From: Streptomyces sp. NBC_00554
Lineage (GTDB): Bacteria > Actinomycetota > Actinomycetes > Streptomycetales > Streptomycetaceae
DNA: 64,000 nt
Direction of reading: 5' to 3'
NCBI RefSeq assembly: GCF_041431135.1
Contig: NZ_CP107799.1
Span: forward strand, 7,068,001 to 7,132,000
The position numbers and the translations under genes were made by a program. The notes below the pieces were generated by a model. That model was given only the letters and a program-made list of their open reading frames with translations. It was not told where the DNA came from and did not search any database. Below, piece by piece: positions 23,194 through 32,093 of the stretch. How positions within the stretch are numbered: position 1 is the first letter of the stretch; the number at the start of each line of letters is the position of its first letter.

Positions 23194-23712
23194 TTACCTG
23201 TTGAGCCGTTTCTCGAACCAGTGCTCGGCGTAGATGTCGTCGTTGTGCCGCTCGGTCTCCTCGTAACCGTGCCGGGCGTACAGCGCACGCGCCTCCACCA
23301 GGTCGCTTCGCGTGTCGAGGATCAGCCGCTCGGCGCCGAGCCCGCGTGCCGCCTCCTCGGCCGCCGCGAGGAGCACGGGGCCGCCGCCCTTGCCGCGCAG
23401 CTGCTCGCTGACGAAGACCCGTTTCAGCTCACCCGTGCCCGCGTCGAGCATCCGCACGCCCGCCGTGCCGCCGGGCTCGCCGTCGTACCGCGCGACCAGC
23501 AGCAGCCCGCCGGGCGGCGCGAGATAGTCCCCGGTGTCGGCGGCGACCTCCCGCTCCAGCTCCGCCGGATCGGTCGGGTGCCCCTCGTGGAGCAGGTACC
23601 AGCGGTCGCTGACCTCCGTGTAGTACGCCCGCCACAGCGCGGCGGCGACGGGGGAGTCGAAGGGTTCGGGGGCGACGGTCCAGGAAGCCGGCGTACGGGT
23701 CATGGCGGTCAT
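23194..23712 (-). CDS. GNAT-family N-acetyltransferase
   Basis: A 172-aa GCN5-related acetyltransferase. The acetyl-CoA-binding motif A is KRVFVSEQLRGKGGGPVLLAAA (R/Q-x-x-G-x-G/A type), followed by LGAERLILDTRSDLVEARALYARHGYEET, the usual motif B. The N-terminal part YYTEVSDRWY shapes the acceptor site. The substrate is unknown. Starts at 23712 and 23703 are both possible and neither has a clear ribosome binding site. It is convergent with the MFS fusion, 8 bp from its stop. Confidence 0.8.
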   Translation of the reverse strand: MTAMTRTPASWTVAPEPFDSPVAAALWRAYYTEVSDRWYLLHEGHPTDPAELEREVAADTGDYLAPPGGLLLVARYDGEPGGTAGVRMLDAGTGELKRVFVSEQLRGKGGGPVLLAAAEEAARGLGAERLILDTRSDLVEARALYARHGYEETERHNDDIYAEHWFEKRLNR

Positions 23713-23825
23713 TGTCACGAGGTGCCGTACGCGGTCCGCAAGCGGATTTCGGCGGGCGGTCTCCGGGGCGTTCCTGTTTGAGAGGCGTTCTGCGGGCAAC
23801 CCGGTGCGGGAACCGGCCCGTTGGG

Positions 23826-23861
23826 TCGAGCAGTTCGAGCAGATCGAGCAATTCGAATAAG
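23826..23861. repeat. Four tandem 9-bp units
   Basis: TCGAGCAGT, TCGAGCAGA, TCGAGCAAT and TCGAATAAG follow one another at 23826-23861, about 25 bp before the next start codon. They may be a slippage tract or multiple binding half-sites. Confidence 0.75.
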
Positions 23862-23884
23862 TCGGAGTACCCGGGAAGGCACCC

Positions 23885-24574
23885 ATGTCCACAGGCGTGA
23901 TCATCGCTCTGATCGTGATCGTGGCGGCCGTCGCCGTTGTCGCGGCCGCCGTGACCATCCTTGCTCGAAGGCCGCAGGGCGGACGCAGCCTGCAGCGGCG
24001 CTTCGGGCCCGAATACGACCGGACCGTCGCCCGGCACGACGGCGACACCAAGGCCGCCGAGCACGACCTCGCGGAGCGCGTGCGGCGGCACGGTTCGCTG
24101 CGGGAGCGGGCGTTGGAGCCCGCGGTCCGCGACAAGTACGTGGTCCGCTGGGCGGCCGCGCAGGAACGCTTCGTCGAGTCGCCCCGGGAGGCCGTGGCCG
24201 AGGCCGACCGGCTGATCGGTGAGGTGGCCGGGGCGCGCGGGTTCCCCGACGGTCAGTACGAGGAGCAGTACGCCGCGCTCTCCGTCCACCACGGGCCCCA
24301 TGTCCTCGGCTATCGCCGGGTGCACCGGGCCGCGCTGGCCCGTACCCCGGACGGTGACGGCGCCAGCACCGAGGGGCTGCGCAAGGCCATGGTCGAGGCG
24401 CGCGCCCTCTTCGAGGAGCTGGTGACGCCGATCCGCCAGGACACGTCGAGCAACGGGGCGGACGAGAAGTCGCCCACCGCGCCGACCGCATCCAACCGCC
24501 CGGAGGGCTCCGTCCCCGAGGGTCGAACCCACCTGCCCTGGTCGTTCACCAGGCGTCAGGCGAAGGGGAGTTGA
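23885..24574 (+). CDS. Single-pass membrane protein of unknown function
   Basis: A 229-aa protein with an N-terminal membrane helix (residues 5-27, IIALIVIVAAVAVVAAAVTI) and a long cytoplasmic part. I do not recognise a named family. The segment DKYVVRWAAAQERFVESP followed by REAVAEADRLIGEV (about 81-112) closely resembles DKFELRIRHAVGGFVDEP and RDAVAEADQVLEEL in the next gene, so the two share a domain. The C-terminal 50 residues are disordered. It forms an operon with the following gene; its TGA lies just before the next ATG. A role in an envelope-associated pair is inference. Confidence 0.7.
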   Translation: MSTGVIIALIVIVAAVAVVAAAVTILARRPQGGRSLQRRFGPEYDRTVARHDGDTKAAEHDLAERVRRHGSLRERALEPAVRDKYVVRWAAAQERFVESPREAVAEADRLIGEVAGARGFPDGQYEEQYAALSVHHGPHVLGYRRVHRAALARTPDGDGASTEGLRKAMVEARALFEELVTPIRQDTSSNGADEKSPTAPTASNRPEGSVPEGRTHLPWSFTRRQAKGS

Positions 24575-24579
24575 ACATC

Positions 24580-25293
24580 ATGAAGGACATGCCGGCCGAC
24601 GAGACCAAGGACCCTGCCCGCCCCGACTCGACACGGTCCGACCAGACACGGTCCGACCCGACGCGCTCCGACCCGACGAAGGGCAGTGCGCGCCCGGCGC
24701 CCGGCGAGGCCGCTCCCGCCCGCGAGGCCCCGACCGGCGGCGAGGACCCGCCCGTACACCGGGCCGTCCCCGTCCGGCCCGCTCCTGGCACGGTGGCCCG
24801 CGAGGGGGTCGGCACCTCCGCGGACGAGTCGGTCAGCGGCTCGGCCGGTACGGTCCGCGGGAGCGATCCCGACGCTCGGCGAGGCACCCACGGTGCGTCG
24901 TCCCGCGAGGGCGCCGGCGGTCTTGGCCGTGACACCGGGGACAGTGCGGTCCGTGAGGGCAGGGGCGATACGGCGGTCCGCGGGCGGCCCGTGACGTCCG
25001 GAACCCGGCAGGTCCCGGACCACGACGCCCGGCTGCTTCCGCAGGACGAGTGCGACAAGTTCGAGCTGCGGATCCGGCATGCCGTCGGTGGGTTCGTCGA
25101 CGAACCCCGGGACGCCGTGGCGGAGGCCGACCAGGTACTGGAGGAGCTCGCCGCGCGCTTCACCGACGCCGTCTCCCGGCGCCGCACCAAGCTGCGTACG
25201 TCCTGGCAGGAGAAGACCGGCGCCGACACCGAGCAACTCCGGCTCGCCCTGAGGGACTACCGCGAGGTAACGGAACGCCTACTGAGGTCCTGA
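24580..25293 (+). CDS. Paralogous partner protein with long disordered N-terminus
   Basis: A 237-aa soluble protein. Residues 1-145 are low complexity, with a short repeat of the type T-R-S-D-P/Q near 15-30 that reflects 15-bp DNA repeats. Residues about 150-237 hold the domain shared with the upstream membrane protein (QDECDKFELRIRHAV, EPRDAVAEADQVLEEL), then a helix WQEKTGADTEQLRLAL. ATG at 24580 is chosen because GGGGAG is nine bases before it. The shared domain and tight spacing suggest that the two products interact. No known function. Confidence 0.68.
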   Translation: MKDMPADETKDPARPDSTRSDQTRSDPTRSDPTKGSARPAPGEAAPAREAPTGGEDPPVHRAVPVRPAPGTVAREGVGTSADESVSGSAGTVRGSDPDARRGTHGASSREGAGGLGRDTGDSAVREGRGDTAVRGRPVTSGTRQVPDHDARLLPQDECDKFELRIRHAVGGFVDEPRDAVAEADQVLEELAARFTDAVSRRRTKLRTSWQEKTGADTEQLRLALRDYREVTERLLRS

Positions 25294-25326
25294 CCCCGGC
25301 GACACCCGGCCGACGCCGGAGCACCG

Positions 25327-25435
25327 ATTTTCTTCGCCCCCTCCGCCCCTACCCGTCCCGTACCTGGGGGCTGCCGCCCCCAGACCCCCGCCATCGGCCT
25401 GAACGGCCTCGTCCTCAAACGCCGGACGGGCTGAA
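25327..25435. repeat. Dispersed terminator-like repeat, copy 2
   Basis: Same block as at 19430-19540, including TTTTCTTCGCCCCCTCCGCC, the hairpin CTGGGGGC-TGCC-GCCCCCAG (25364-25383) and CGTCCTCAAACGCCGGACGG. It lies between convergent genes. The rest of the gap up to the DUF1992 stop holds nothing else clear. Confidence 0.75.
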
Positions 25436-25545
25436 AGATCTCCCCCCTGGCCCGGGGTTGAAGAGTGGAGCCCCGCGCCCCCCACCGGCAGCCGCCCGTA
25501 GGTGTCACTGAGGCCGCGCCCCGGACCATGTTCCGGGGCGCGGTC

Positions 25546-25971
25546 TCAGTTGTCAGTGGGGGCGGTCGGGCCCTCCCGGCGTTCTTGCCAGTCTCGGACG
25601 ATGTCTTCGACGTCGTACGGCTTGAGGCCGAGGGGTGGGCCGGGTGGGGGTTTGAACATGACTTCGCGGATCTTGGTGTTGATGTCTTCGATGATGCGGC
25701 GTACGACCCGCTCGGAGGGGGCCGCGGCGGCCGCTGCGAGGGCGTCCTCGGCCTCTTTGCGGAGGGCGAGGGTGGGAGGCAGTACGGACAGGCCCTCGCG
25801 GGCCATCTTCCGCTTGATCCACCACAGTTCGTCGTACGACGTGTCGGTGATCTCGGGCATGGGCCGCCCCGCCCCGGGAAGCTCCGCGAACTCCCCGCGC
25901 GCCTCCGCCTCGCGGATCTGTCGGTCGATCCAGGACTCGAAGCTGACACCGGGTGGCTTGCGCTCGGTCAT
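25546..25971 (-). CDS. DUF1992 (DnaJC28-like) protein
   Basis: A 141-aa protein with the DUF1992 signature: SWIDRQIREAEARGEFAELPGAGRPMP near residues 12-38, then DELWWIKRKMAREGLSVLPPTLALRKEAE. The same domain occurs in DNAJC28 of eukaryotes; the bacterial role is unknown, and no J domain is present here. The ATG at 25971 opens directly into the family N-terminus. The end has an acidic, proline-rich tail. It is divergent from the FHA gene, with about 120 bp between the starts. Confidence 0.82.
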   Translation of the reverse strand: MTERKPPGVSFESWIDRQIREAEARGEFAELPGAGRPMPEITDTSYDELWWIKRKMAREGLSVLPPTLALRKEAEDALAAAAAAPSERVVRRIIEDINTKIREVMFKPPPGPPLGLKPYDVEDIVRDWQERREGPTAPTDN

Positions 25972-26091
25972 GAGTCCATTGTGCAGGAGGCTGCACGCAG
26001 GGGCGACGGGGCGAACTATCATGCGGCGGCGGCGCGTCAAACACGCTCCGTACGTGGACAATTGGACCGGCAGGAAACTGAAGGAGCGCAC

Positions 26092-26487
26092 GTGCTCGAA
26101 CTCACCATGGCCTCGGTAACAGGGGCGGACGCGGGCGCGACGGCCGGGATGCTGATGGCCGACGCACCGAGCGACCCCGGTGCCATGCTGCGGGTGGGCA
26201 GGGACAAGGCCGTGTGCCGTCTCGCGACCCCGGACGACTGGCTGTTCGTGTCCCGGGTGCACCTGGAGTTCCTGTGCGGCCCGGACGGCTCCTGGCAGGT
26301 CACATGGTTGCAGGGTTCCCGCCCCGAGCCCTCGTCCGAGGTACGGCTGACGATGGCGGGCCAGCTGACCCAGCCCCTCCCGTACGGCGGCACGGCCAGG
26401 CTCCCCGCGGGCAGCGCCGGAGAGATCGTCATCCTGGACCGCACCGGCCCCTACAGCGTGAACGTGGGCTTCTACCACGAGGTGTGA
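26092..26487 (+). CDS. FHA-like domain protein
   Basis: A 131-aa protein made almost entirely of a forkhead-associated-like fold: MLRVGRDKAVCRLATPDDWLFVSRVHLEF gives the G-R and S-R-x-H marks of phosphothreonine-binding FHA domains, and the rest forms further strands. FHA proteins read Ser/Thr kinase output in actinomycetes, though one of the ligand-contacting residues may differ here. The GTG at 26092 is supported by AAGGAG five bases upstream and starts MLELTMASVTG. It is convergent with the methyltransferase, 9 bp apart. Confidence 0.75.
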   Translation: MLELTMASVTGADAGATAGMLMADAPSDPGAMLRVGRDKAVCRLATPDDWLFVSRVHLEFLCGPDGSWQVTWLQGSRPEPSSEVRLTMAGQLTQPLPYGGTARLPAGSAGEIVILDRTGPYSVNVGFYHEV

Positions 26488-26496
26488 ACAGCGGCC

Positions 26497-27168
26497 TCAG
26501 GCCAGTACCCGGGCGAGCGCGAACCCGTCGTACCCCTTGCTCCCCACCGTCTGGACCGCCGTACCGCTCAACTTCGGGTGTGCGGCGATCAGTTCGAGCG
26601 CGGCCCGGGTGCCCCGCACGCTCCGGTCGGTGCTGTCCGCGTCGGTGACCGCGCCCTCCCGTACGACGTTGTCGAGGACGATCACACTGCCGGGGCGGGT
26701 GAGCTTGACGGCCCACTCGATGTAGTGCGGGTTGTTCACCTTGTCCGCGTCGATGAAGACGAAGTCGAACGGCTCCGGGTTCTCCTCGGCCAGCTTCGGG
26801 AGCGACTCGAGGGCGGGCCCGACCCGCACTTCGGTGATCTTGTCGAGGCCGGCGCGGGCGAGGTTGCCGCGGGCGACCTCGGCGTGTGCGGGGTCGTACT
26901 CGAAGCTGATCAGGCGGCCGTCGGCCGGGAGGGCGCGGCCCAGCCAGATCGTGCTGTAGCCGCCGAGCGTGCCGATCTCCAGGATGCGGCGGGCGCCCTG
27001 GATCTGGGCGAGGAGCTGGAGCAGCTTGCCCTGGTTCGGCGCGACGTTGATGGGTGGCAGTCCGGCCGCGTCGCTGTCGCTCAGGGCGGCGGCCAGGGTG
27101 TCGTCGGCGGGGGCGAGGAGGGCGGTGAAGTAGTCGTCGACGTCGTTCCAGAGTTGCGACTCGCTCAT
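26497..27168 (-). CDS. SAM-dependent O-methyltransferase (Methyltransferase_3 family)
   Basis: A 223-aa enzyme of the catechol/caffeoyl-CoA O-methyltransferase type. The SAM site is RRILEIGTLGGYSTIWLGRAL near residues 60-80, with the acidic ribose-binding strand LISFEYDP, the metal-binding region FDFVFIDADKVNNPHYIEWA (Asp) and VLDNVVREGAV (Asp, Asn) that follows. These metal ligands are typical of the divalent-cation-dependent group. The substrate is unknown. The gene stands alone; its promoter must lie in the 377-bp divergent gap. Confidence 0.85.
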   Translation of the reverse strand: MSESQLWNDVDDYFTALLAPADDTLAAALSDSDAAGLPPINVAPNQGKLLQLLAQIQGARRILEIGTLGGYSTIWLGRALPADGRLISFEYDPAHAEVARGNLARAGLDKITEVRVGPALESLPKLAEENPEPFDFVFIDADKVNNPHYIEWAVKLTRPGSVIVLDNVVREGAVTDADSTDRSVRGTRAALELIAAHPKLSGTAVQTVGSKGYDGFALARVLA

Positions 27169-27545
27169 GCACCATGCCTTTCGTATGCCTATTTAGATGA
27201 GCTAACTAGTCCGAGAGGTGAATCTAGTCGCGGGCGCCGAGGTTTTCCAGCGGTTTGTGCCGGGTGTTCGCGGCTGGATCCGGTCGATGAAATGCCGCGT
27301 GCGCAGGCGGGGCGACCTGGTCGTTCGGGGCCTTTCGGGGGGTCGTCTGTGATCTGTGTCGCGGACCTGGGGTGGAACTGAACCGTTCGCGCACTATCGT
27401 CATCCGGACAAAAGATGGAAGGACGTCAGGTGAAGTGGGGGTTGCCTGCGTCTCACATCGGAGGCGGTGTGAGCCTCAAGGGGACCGGTACAGATACCCA
27501 CGCGTGGGACGCGTGGGACGGACGGGGCGGGAGGGCCGACGCGGC
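27169..27545. other. Divergent intergenic region, 377 bp
   Basis: No gene is supported. It must hold divergent promoters for the methyltransferase and the GT87-PAP2 gene. An AT-richer patch with ACTAG...CTAGT half-sites lies at about 27206-27230, and the palindrome CCCACGCGTGGG is at 27497-27508, followed by a second GCGTGGGAC. A short in-frame ORF at 27415 is probably chance. Confidence 0.4.
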
Positions 27546-29597
27546 GTGGCGAATGTGGAGCACGGCGGAAGAGCGGGTAATGCCTTCGGGGCGGGGGCTG
27601 CCGAGACGGCGAAGGCACGGCTGAAGGCTGTCCGCATCGGGCTGTGGGTGATCGCCGCGGTGCTGGCCGTACGGCAGCTCACCGTCGTCCTGAGCACCCC
27701 GAAGGGGGAGCGGCTGACGGATCTGGAGACCTGGGTCGGGGAGAACGGCGTCCTGCATGTGAAGGGGTCGCTGTACGACTCCTCGCAGTTCACCGGGACC
27801 CCGTTCGGGGGACTCGTCCTCAAACCTCTCACCCGTTCGGCGGAACAGGCCCTCGGCTGGGGCTGGACCTTCGGCACCCTGCTGCTTGTCGTCGCGCTCG
27901 GCCTGGTCGTGGCGCGCGCACTGCCCAAGCCCGTGACCCGGCGGGCCTCGCTGCTCGCCGCACCCGTCGCGATCAGCCTCCTGATGCTGTCGCTGCCCGT
28001 GCGCAACACCCTCTACCTCGGCCAGACCAGCATCATCCCGGTGCTCCTCGTCCTGCTCGGCTGCTTCGCCGTACGCGGGCAGCGGGCCAGCGGCGTCCTG
28101 ATCGGCCTCGCCGCCGCCCTGCAGCCGACCGTGCTGCTCTTCGCGCCGCTGCTCTGGTTCACCGGCCGCAGACACGCCGCCGCGACCACTGGTGCCACCT
28201 TCGGGGCCCTCACCGCGCTCGCCTGGGCCGCGATGCCGCACGACTCGTACACCTACTGGGTGCACCACCTGGCGGGCGTCGGTCTCGGCGGCAAGGCGGA
28301 CGGCCTCGGCAACCAGTCCCTGCACGGCGCGCTGCTGCGGCTCGGCCTGGAAGGCCCGCTGGAGATCGCCCTCTTCCTGCTGCTCGGCGCGGCCGTCGCG
28401 TTCCTCGGGCTGCGCAGGGCCGTGCGCTACGCGCGCGACGGTCAGCTGCTGCTCGCCGTCGCGATCACCGGCTGTGTCGCGGTCGCCGTCTCGCCCACGA
28501 CCTGGCAGCACCAGCTGCTGTGGGTGCTGCTCGCGGTGGTCGGACGGGTCGGCAAGAAGACCTCGGACCGCTACATGTGGCCCGTCGCCGTCATCCTCGT
28601 CATCACGCTGCCCGCGAAGATGATGCTGCCGAACATGCCGGCGCTCTACCCGCTGCGCGACAACGTGGTGCTGATCGCCGCGCTCGCCGCCGCTCTCGCC
28701 GTGCCGTTCCTGTCCCGCACGTCCGAGTACTACCGCAGGCCGATCCCCACCGAGTACGCGCCCGCCGTCCCCGCGCGCTGGAGCCGTGTCCCGCTGCTCC
28801 CGTTCCTCGGCCGGGTCCTCTCCCGCCCGAACCTGCTGCTCGAACTGCTCCTGATCCGCGTCGGCTACTCCGCGTACCAGCAGGTCAGGCTGGCCGCGAC
28901 GGGCGGCACCAACACCGGTGGCCGGGTCACCGCCGAGCACCACGCGGACCAGATCCTGTCCATCGAGCGGTTCCTGCAGCTCGACATCGAGCACTGGGTC
29001 AACCACGCCGTCGTGAAGGTCGACTGGCTGCGGAGCTTCTTCGACTTCTACTACACGTCGTTCCACTTCATCGTGCCGCTGTCGGTCCTCGGCGTGCTCT
29101 ACGTCCGCCGCCCCGCCGACTACCGCTGGGCCCGCGCGGCGCTCGGCTTCGCCACCCTGTTCGCGCTCGTCGGCTTCTGGCTCTACCCGCTGGCCCCGCC
29201 GCGCCTGATGCCGGGCCTCGGCATCATCGACACGGTGCACGGCGTCCAGGACTTCTCCAAGCCGGACTACGGCACGCTCACCGCCCTCACGAACCAGTAC
29301 GCGGCGATGCCCTCGCTGCACTTCGGCTGGTCGCTGTGGTGCGGGCTGGTGATCGCGATCCTGGCGCCGAAGTGGTGGATGAAGGCACTGGGCCTGCTGC
29401 ACCCGTTCTTCACGGCCTCCGCGATCGTGGCGACCGGCAACCACTGGATCCTCGACGCGGCGGGCGGCGCGGTCGTCGTGGGCGCCGGCTTCGGGCTGAC
29501 CTATCTGCTCCAGGGCCCGCGGCCCCGGACGCTGCTGAAACCGGTCGAGGTCAGCACGGAGGAACCGGTCCCGGTGACGGGCCGTACTCGGAGCTGA
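27546..29597 (+). CDS. Bifunctional GT87 glycosyltransferase / PAP2-type phosphatase membrane protein
   Basis: A 683-aa polytopic protein with two modules. Residues about 20-400 resemble GT87/DUF2029 polyprenol-phosphate-dependent mannosyltransferases (ten or so helices, with VRNTLYLGQTSIIPVLL and SPTTWQHQLLWVLLAVV). Residues about 420-670 are a PAP2/inositol-phosphorylceramide-synthase-like phosphatase: IERFLQLDIEHWVNHAV, YAAMPSLHFGWSLWCG (PSxH) and ATGNHWILDAAGG (catalytic H and D). The fusion suggests coupled transfer and lipid phosphate hydrolysis in glycolipid or cell-wall assembly. The GTG at 27546 is chosen because GGGAGG is ten bases upstream. Its last 47 bp overlap the opposite-strand gene. 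Confidence 0.78.
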   Translation: MANVEHGGRAGNAFGAGAAETAKARLKAVRIGLWVIAAVLAVRQLTVVLSTPKGERLTDLETWVGENGVLHVKGSLYDSSQFTGTPFGGLVLKPLTRSAEQALGWGWTFGTLLLVVALGLVVARALPKPVTRRASLLAAPVAISLLMLSLPVRNTLYLGQTSIIPVLLVLLGCFAVRGQRASGVLIGLAAALQPTVLLFAPLLWFTGRRHAAATTGATFGALTALAWAAMPHDSYTYWVHHLAGVGLGGKADGLGNQSLHGALLRLGLEGPLEIALFLLLGAAVAFLGLRRAVRYARDGQLLLAVAITGCVAVAVSPTTWQHQLLWVLLAVVGRVGKKTSDRYMWPVAVILVITLPAKMMLPNMPALYPLRDNVVLIAALAAALAVPFLSRTSEYYRRPIPTEYAPAVPARWSRVPLLPFLGRVLSRPNLLLELLLIRVGYSAYQQVRLAATGGTNTGGRVTAEHHADQILSIERFLQLDIEHWVNHAVVKVDWLRSFFDFYYTSFHFIVPLSVLGVLYVRRPADYRWARAALGFATLFALVGFWLYPLAPPRLMPGLGIIDTVHGVQDFSKPDYGTLTALTNQYAAMPSLHFGWSLWCGLVIAILAPKWWMKALGLLHPFFTASAIVATGNHWILDAAGGAVVVGAGFGLTYLLQGPRPRTLLKPVEVSTEEPVPVTGRTRS

Positions 29598-31236
29598 TCC
29601 GGTACTCGCCCGGCCGGGAGACCGTCAGCCGCGTGAACTCGCCGTCCTGCGCGAGGCAGCCCCCGTCGGCGCGCAGCCACGGCGAGTACGCGACCCGCAC
29701 GGTCACCGAGCCGGGCTTCGGTATCCGCACGTCGACCTCGGCGCTCGTGGTCCGTACGACGGAGGCGGGCGCCGACACCAGCGGCGCCGCGTCGCGCACC
29801 CGGAACACCTGCCAGTGGGCGTCGCTCCACACCGGCTCCAGCCACGCGGGCGGGTTCCGGACCAGGCGGGCCTCCTCCTCGGCGAACCCGTCCGGCTTGC
29901 CGCCGGGCAGGACGACGAGGCCGACGGCCCAGTGGTCCAGCCAGGCCCGGTAGGTCGCCGCCGAGAAGGTGCCGTCGTAGAACAGTCGGCCGCGTTCGAT
30001 GTCCAGCTGGCGGTTCCAGCCGCGCGCCAGGTTCACGTGCGGGGCGAGCGCGGTGGCCTCACGGTGGTTGCGGGCCGGGACCACCTCGACGCGGGTGCGG
30101 TCGGCGCCGAGCCGGTCCAGGGCGGTGATGACGCCCTGGGTGTCGGCCGCCCAGGCGGGCACGTTCGTCGACACCTCCAGGTCGTCGACGGTCTTCTGCC
30201 CGACCCAGAACAGCGAGTAGCACAGGGCCGCGATCAGCGCGGTGCGCCTCAGGGGCTTGAGACTCGGCGCGCCCAGCAGCACCGCAAGGAGTACGGCGGG
30301 TGCGAACAGTTCCGCGAAACGCTCGACGTTCGTGCCGACGGGTGAGGGGATCAGATACGTCAGGACGGTCCCGGCCGCGTAGACGACGCCGCTCCACCGC
30401 GCCACCCGCCAGCCGCGCGGGGCCAGCACGGCCACCGTCAGCCCGAGCAGTACGGGCGGCCCGATGCGGCCCGGCGGCATCAACTGCTCGCCGCTGAACG
30501 GGAACAGCAGCGTGGTCGCACCCACCACGACGGCGGGCGGCAGCAGCAGCACGGCGGCCCGCACCCGGTCCCGTGCGACGAGATACGCCGCCCCCACCAC
30601 CACCAGGAACAGCCCGGCCACCGGACTCGCCATCGTCGCAAGGGCCGCGTACGCCGTCGCGAGCAGCAGCCGCCGTTCGCGCGTCAGCAGCACACAGGCG
30701 GCGAGCCCGAAGGCCACGCCGAGCGCGAACGTCGTACGCCCCGAGGCGACGTTGCACCACAGCGCGAGCGAGGCGAGCAGTGCCGGGGCCACCGGCCGCC
30801 GTATCCCCGTACGGCCGATCAGCACGGCCGCCAGCCAGGTCGCGGCGAGCCCGGAGGCCACGGTCACCGTGCGGACACCCAGCGTGGCCATCAAGTACGG
30901 GGATATCAGGCTGTAGTTGGCGGTGTGCATCCCGCCGTACCAGAACAGGTTGTACGCCGATCCGCCGTTCCGTGACGCGAACTGGGCCCATGCCTCCTGG
31001 GCCGCGAGGTCGCCGCCGCCGGTGGCGAGGAACACCCACCACACGGCGTACAGCGGGAGCGTGGGGAGCGTCGCGAGGAGCGGGAGGCGGTGGCGGTGCC
31101 AGAACCTGCGGACGGGATGGTTCCGGGGCGGGGCCGTGCGGTCCGGCCGGACGAGGGTCAGGTCGGTCAGTGCGGCAGAGGCCACGGCTCTGGGTTTCCG
31201 TTCGATGTCTTCGAAGGTGCGGGTCGGCTGCGCCAA
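29551..31236 (-). CDS. Polytopic membrane protein, possible GT-C type glycosyltransferase
   Basis: A 561-aa protein. After a basic cytoplasmic start it has ten or more hydrophobic helices (residues about 55-390), then a soluble extracytoplasmic domain of about 170 residues containing NLARGWNRQLDIERGRLFYDGTF and HWAVGLVVLPGGKPDGF. The first external loop, LAAQEAWAQFASRNGGSAYNLFWYGGMH, is acidic and aromatic as in GT-C transferases, but no diagnostic motif is certain. The 3' end overlaps the convergent GT87-PAP2 gene by 47 bp, so both C-termini are encoded on opposite strands of one segment. A role in envelope polysaccharide is inference. Confidence 0.6.
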   Translation of the reverse strand: MAQPTRTFEDIERKPRAVASAALTDLTLVRPDRTAPPRNHPVRRFWHRHRLPLLATLPTLPLYAVWWVFLATGGGDLAAQEAWAQFASRNGGSAYNLFWYGGMHTANYSLISPYLMATLGVRTVTVASGLAATWLAAVLIGRTGIRRPVAPALLASLALWCNVASGRTTFALGVAFGLAACVLLTRERRLLLATAYAALATMASPVAGLFLVVVGAAYLVARDRVRAAVLLLPPAVVVGATTLLFPFSGEQLMPPGRIGPPVLLGLTVAVLAPRGWRVARWSGVVYAAGTVLTYLIPSPVGTNVERFAELFAPAVLLAVLLGAPSLKPLRRTALIAALCYSLFWVGQKTVDDLEVSTNVPAWAADTQGVITALDRLGADRTRVEVVPARNHREATALAPHVNLARGWNRQLDIERGRLFYDGTFSAATYRAWLDHWAVGLVVLPGGKPDGFAEEEARLVRNPPAWLEPVWSDAHWQVFRVRDAAPLVSAPASVVRTTSAEVDVRIPKPGSVTVRVAYSPWLRADGGCLAQDGEFTRLTVSRPGEYRISSEYGPSPGPVPPC

Positions 31237-31269
31237 GTGTGTAGACGCGAAGTGGACCGAAAACGTTCA

Positions 31270-31866
31270 TCAGGGAGCCACGGGAAGTCGCGACGTGGAC
31301 AAAGCCGTTGCCTCCGCGTGCTGCCACAGTGCGGCCGCGAGCCAGATCAGGACGGCGCCGACCAGGATGTGCAGCGCGACCGTGAGCAGGGAGTCGGGCA
31401 GCGAGGTCAGGAACGCGAACAGCGGCAGCACGACGGCGTATCCCCACGACGGGATCCTCGGGAACACCCGGGCGCGGATCAGCGTCGCCCCGAACAGGGC
31501 GCAGCCCACGGCGAACACGGCCGCCGAGCCGATGAGCACGGGGACCGTGGGGCCGCCGGCCAGCGCCTCGTCGATGACGGCGTCGTCGAAGTGGAACAGA
31601 ACCAGGTTCGCGGCGAACGCGGCACCGCCGAACAGCCCGAGACCGACGAGGTTCACGGTGTGGGCGAGGTCCCCGAAGCGGCCGGTGACCGCGCTCTGCC
31701 TGCGGTGCAGCGCGGTGAGCAGGGGCAGCGCGAACGCGGGGGAGAGGGCGAACAGGACGCTGGTCGCGGAGGTCTCCCCGGTGAACGCCTCGATCAGCGC
31801 GGGGAGGGCGAGCAGCAGGCCGGACAGGGCTCCGCACAGGGCGGCGGTACGGAAGGGCGAATACAT
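31270..31866 (-). CDS. Six-helix integral membrane protein
   Basis: A 198-aa membrane protein with about six helices, starting MYSPFRTAALCGALSGLLLA. I do not recognise a named family. Visible features are the segment FGDLAHTVNLVGLGLFGGAAFAAN and the end HILVGAVLIWLAAALWQHAEA. The ATG at 31866 gives an N-terminal helix at once; an upstream extension is rejected as Pro/Arg-rich. GGAGAG lies before the ATG. It is upstream of the 561-aa membrane protein on the same strand with a 33-bp gap, so the two may be cotranscribed. Confidence 0.65.
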   Translation of the reverse strand: MYSPFRTAALCGALSGLLLALPALIEAFTGETSATSVLFALSPAFALPLLTALHRRQSAVTGRFGDLAHTVNLVGLGLFGGAAFAANLVLFHFDDAVIDEALAGGPTVPVLIGSAAVFAVGCALFGATLIRARVFPRIPSWGYAVVLPLFAFLTSLPDSLLTVALHILVGAVLIWLAAALWQHAEATALSTSRLPVAP

Positions 31867-32093
31867 GGGGTCTCTCCGGTTGCTCGGACGGTGGGGCAGG
31901 GCGGCAACCGTAAGAAGCGGTCGAGGGGGGAGAGGAGGTGCAGAGCGGCCATGGCAGCGGACGGAAGTCACCATCTCCCGTGCGGGGGAAGGCCGTTCGG
32001 CATGTGCCGTTCGGCCCGAGCTGCCCTGAGTTCTCCCGCCGGTCTCACCCAGGGGCCGCCCCCGGCTTAGCCTGGCGACGACAGGGGGTGCCT

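Noticed and set aside
27415..27624. 69-aa ORF upstream of the GT87-PAP2 gene
   Set aside because: It overlaps the GTG start and ribosome binding site of the real gene, and the sequence is Arg/Gly/Trp-rich without family signs. A leader peptide is not excluded but not supported.
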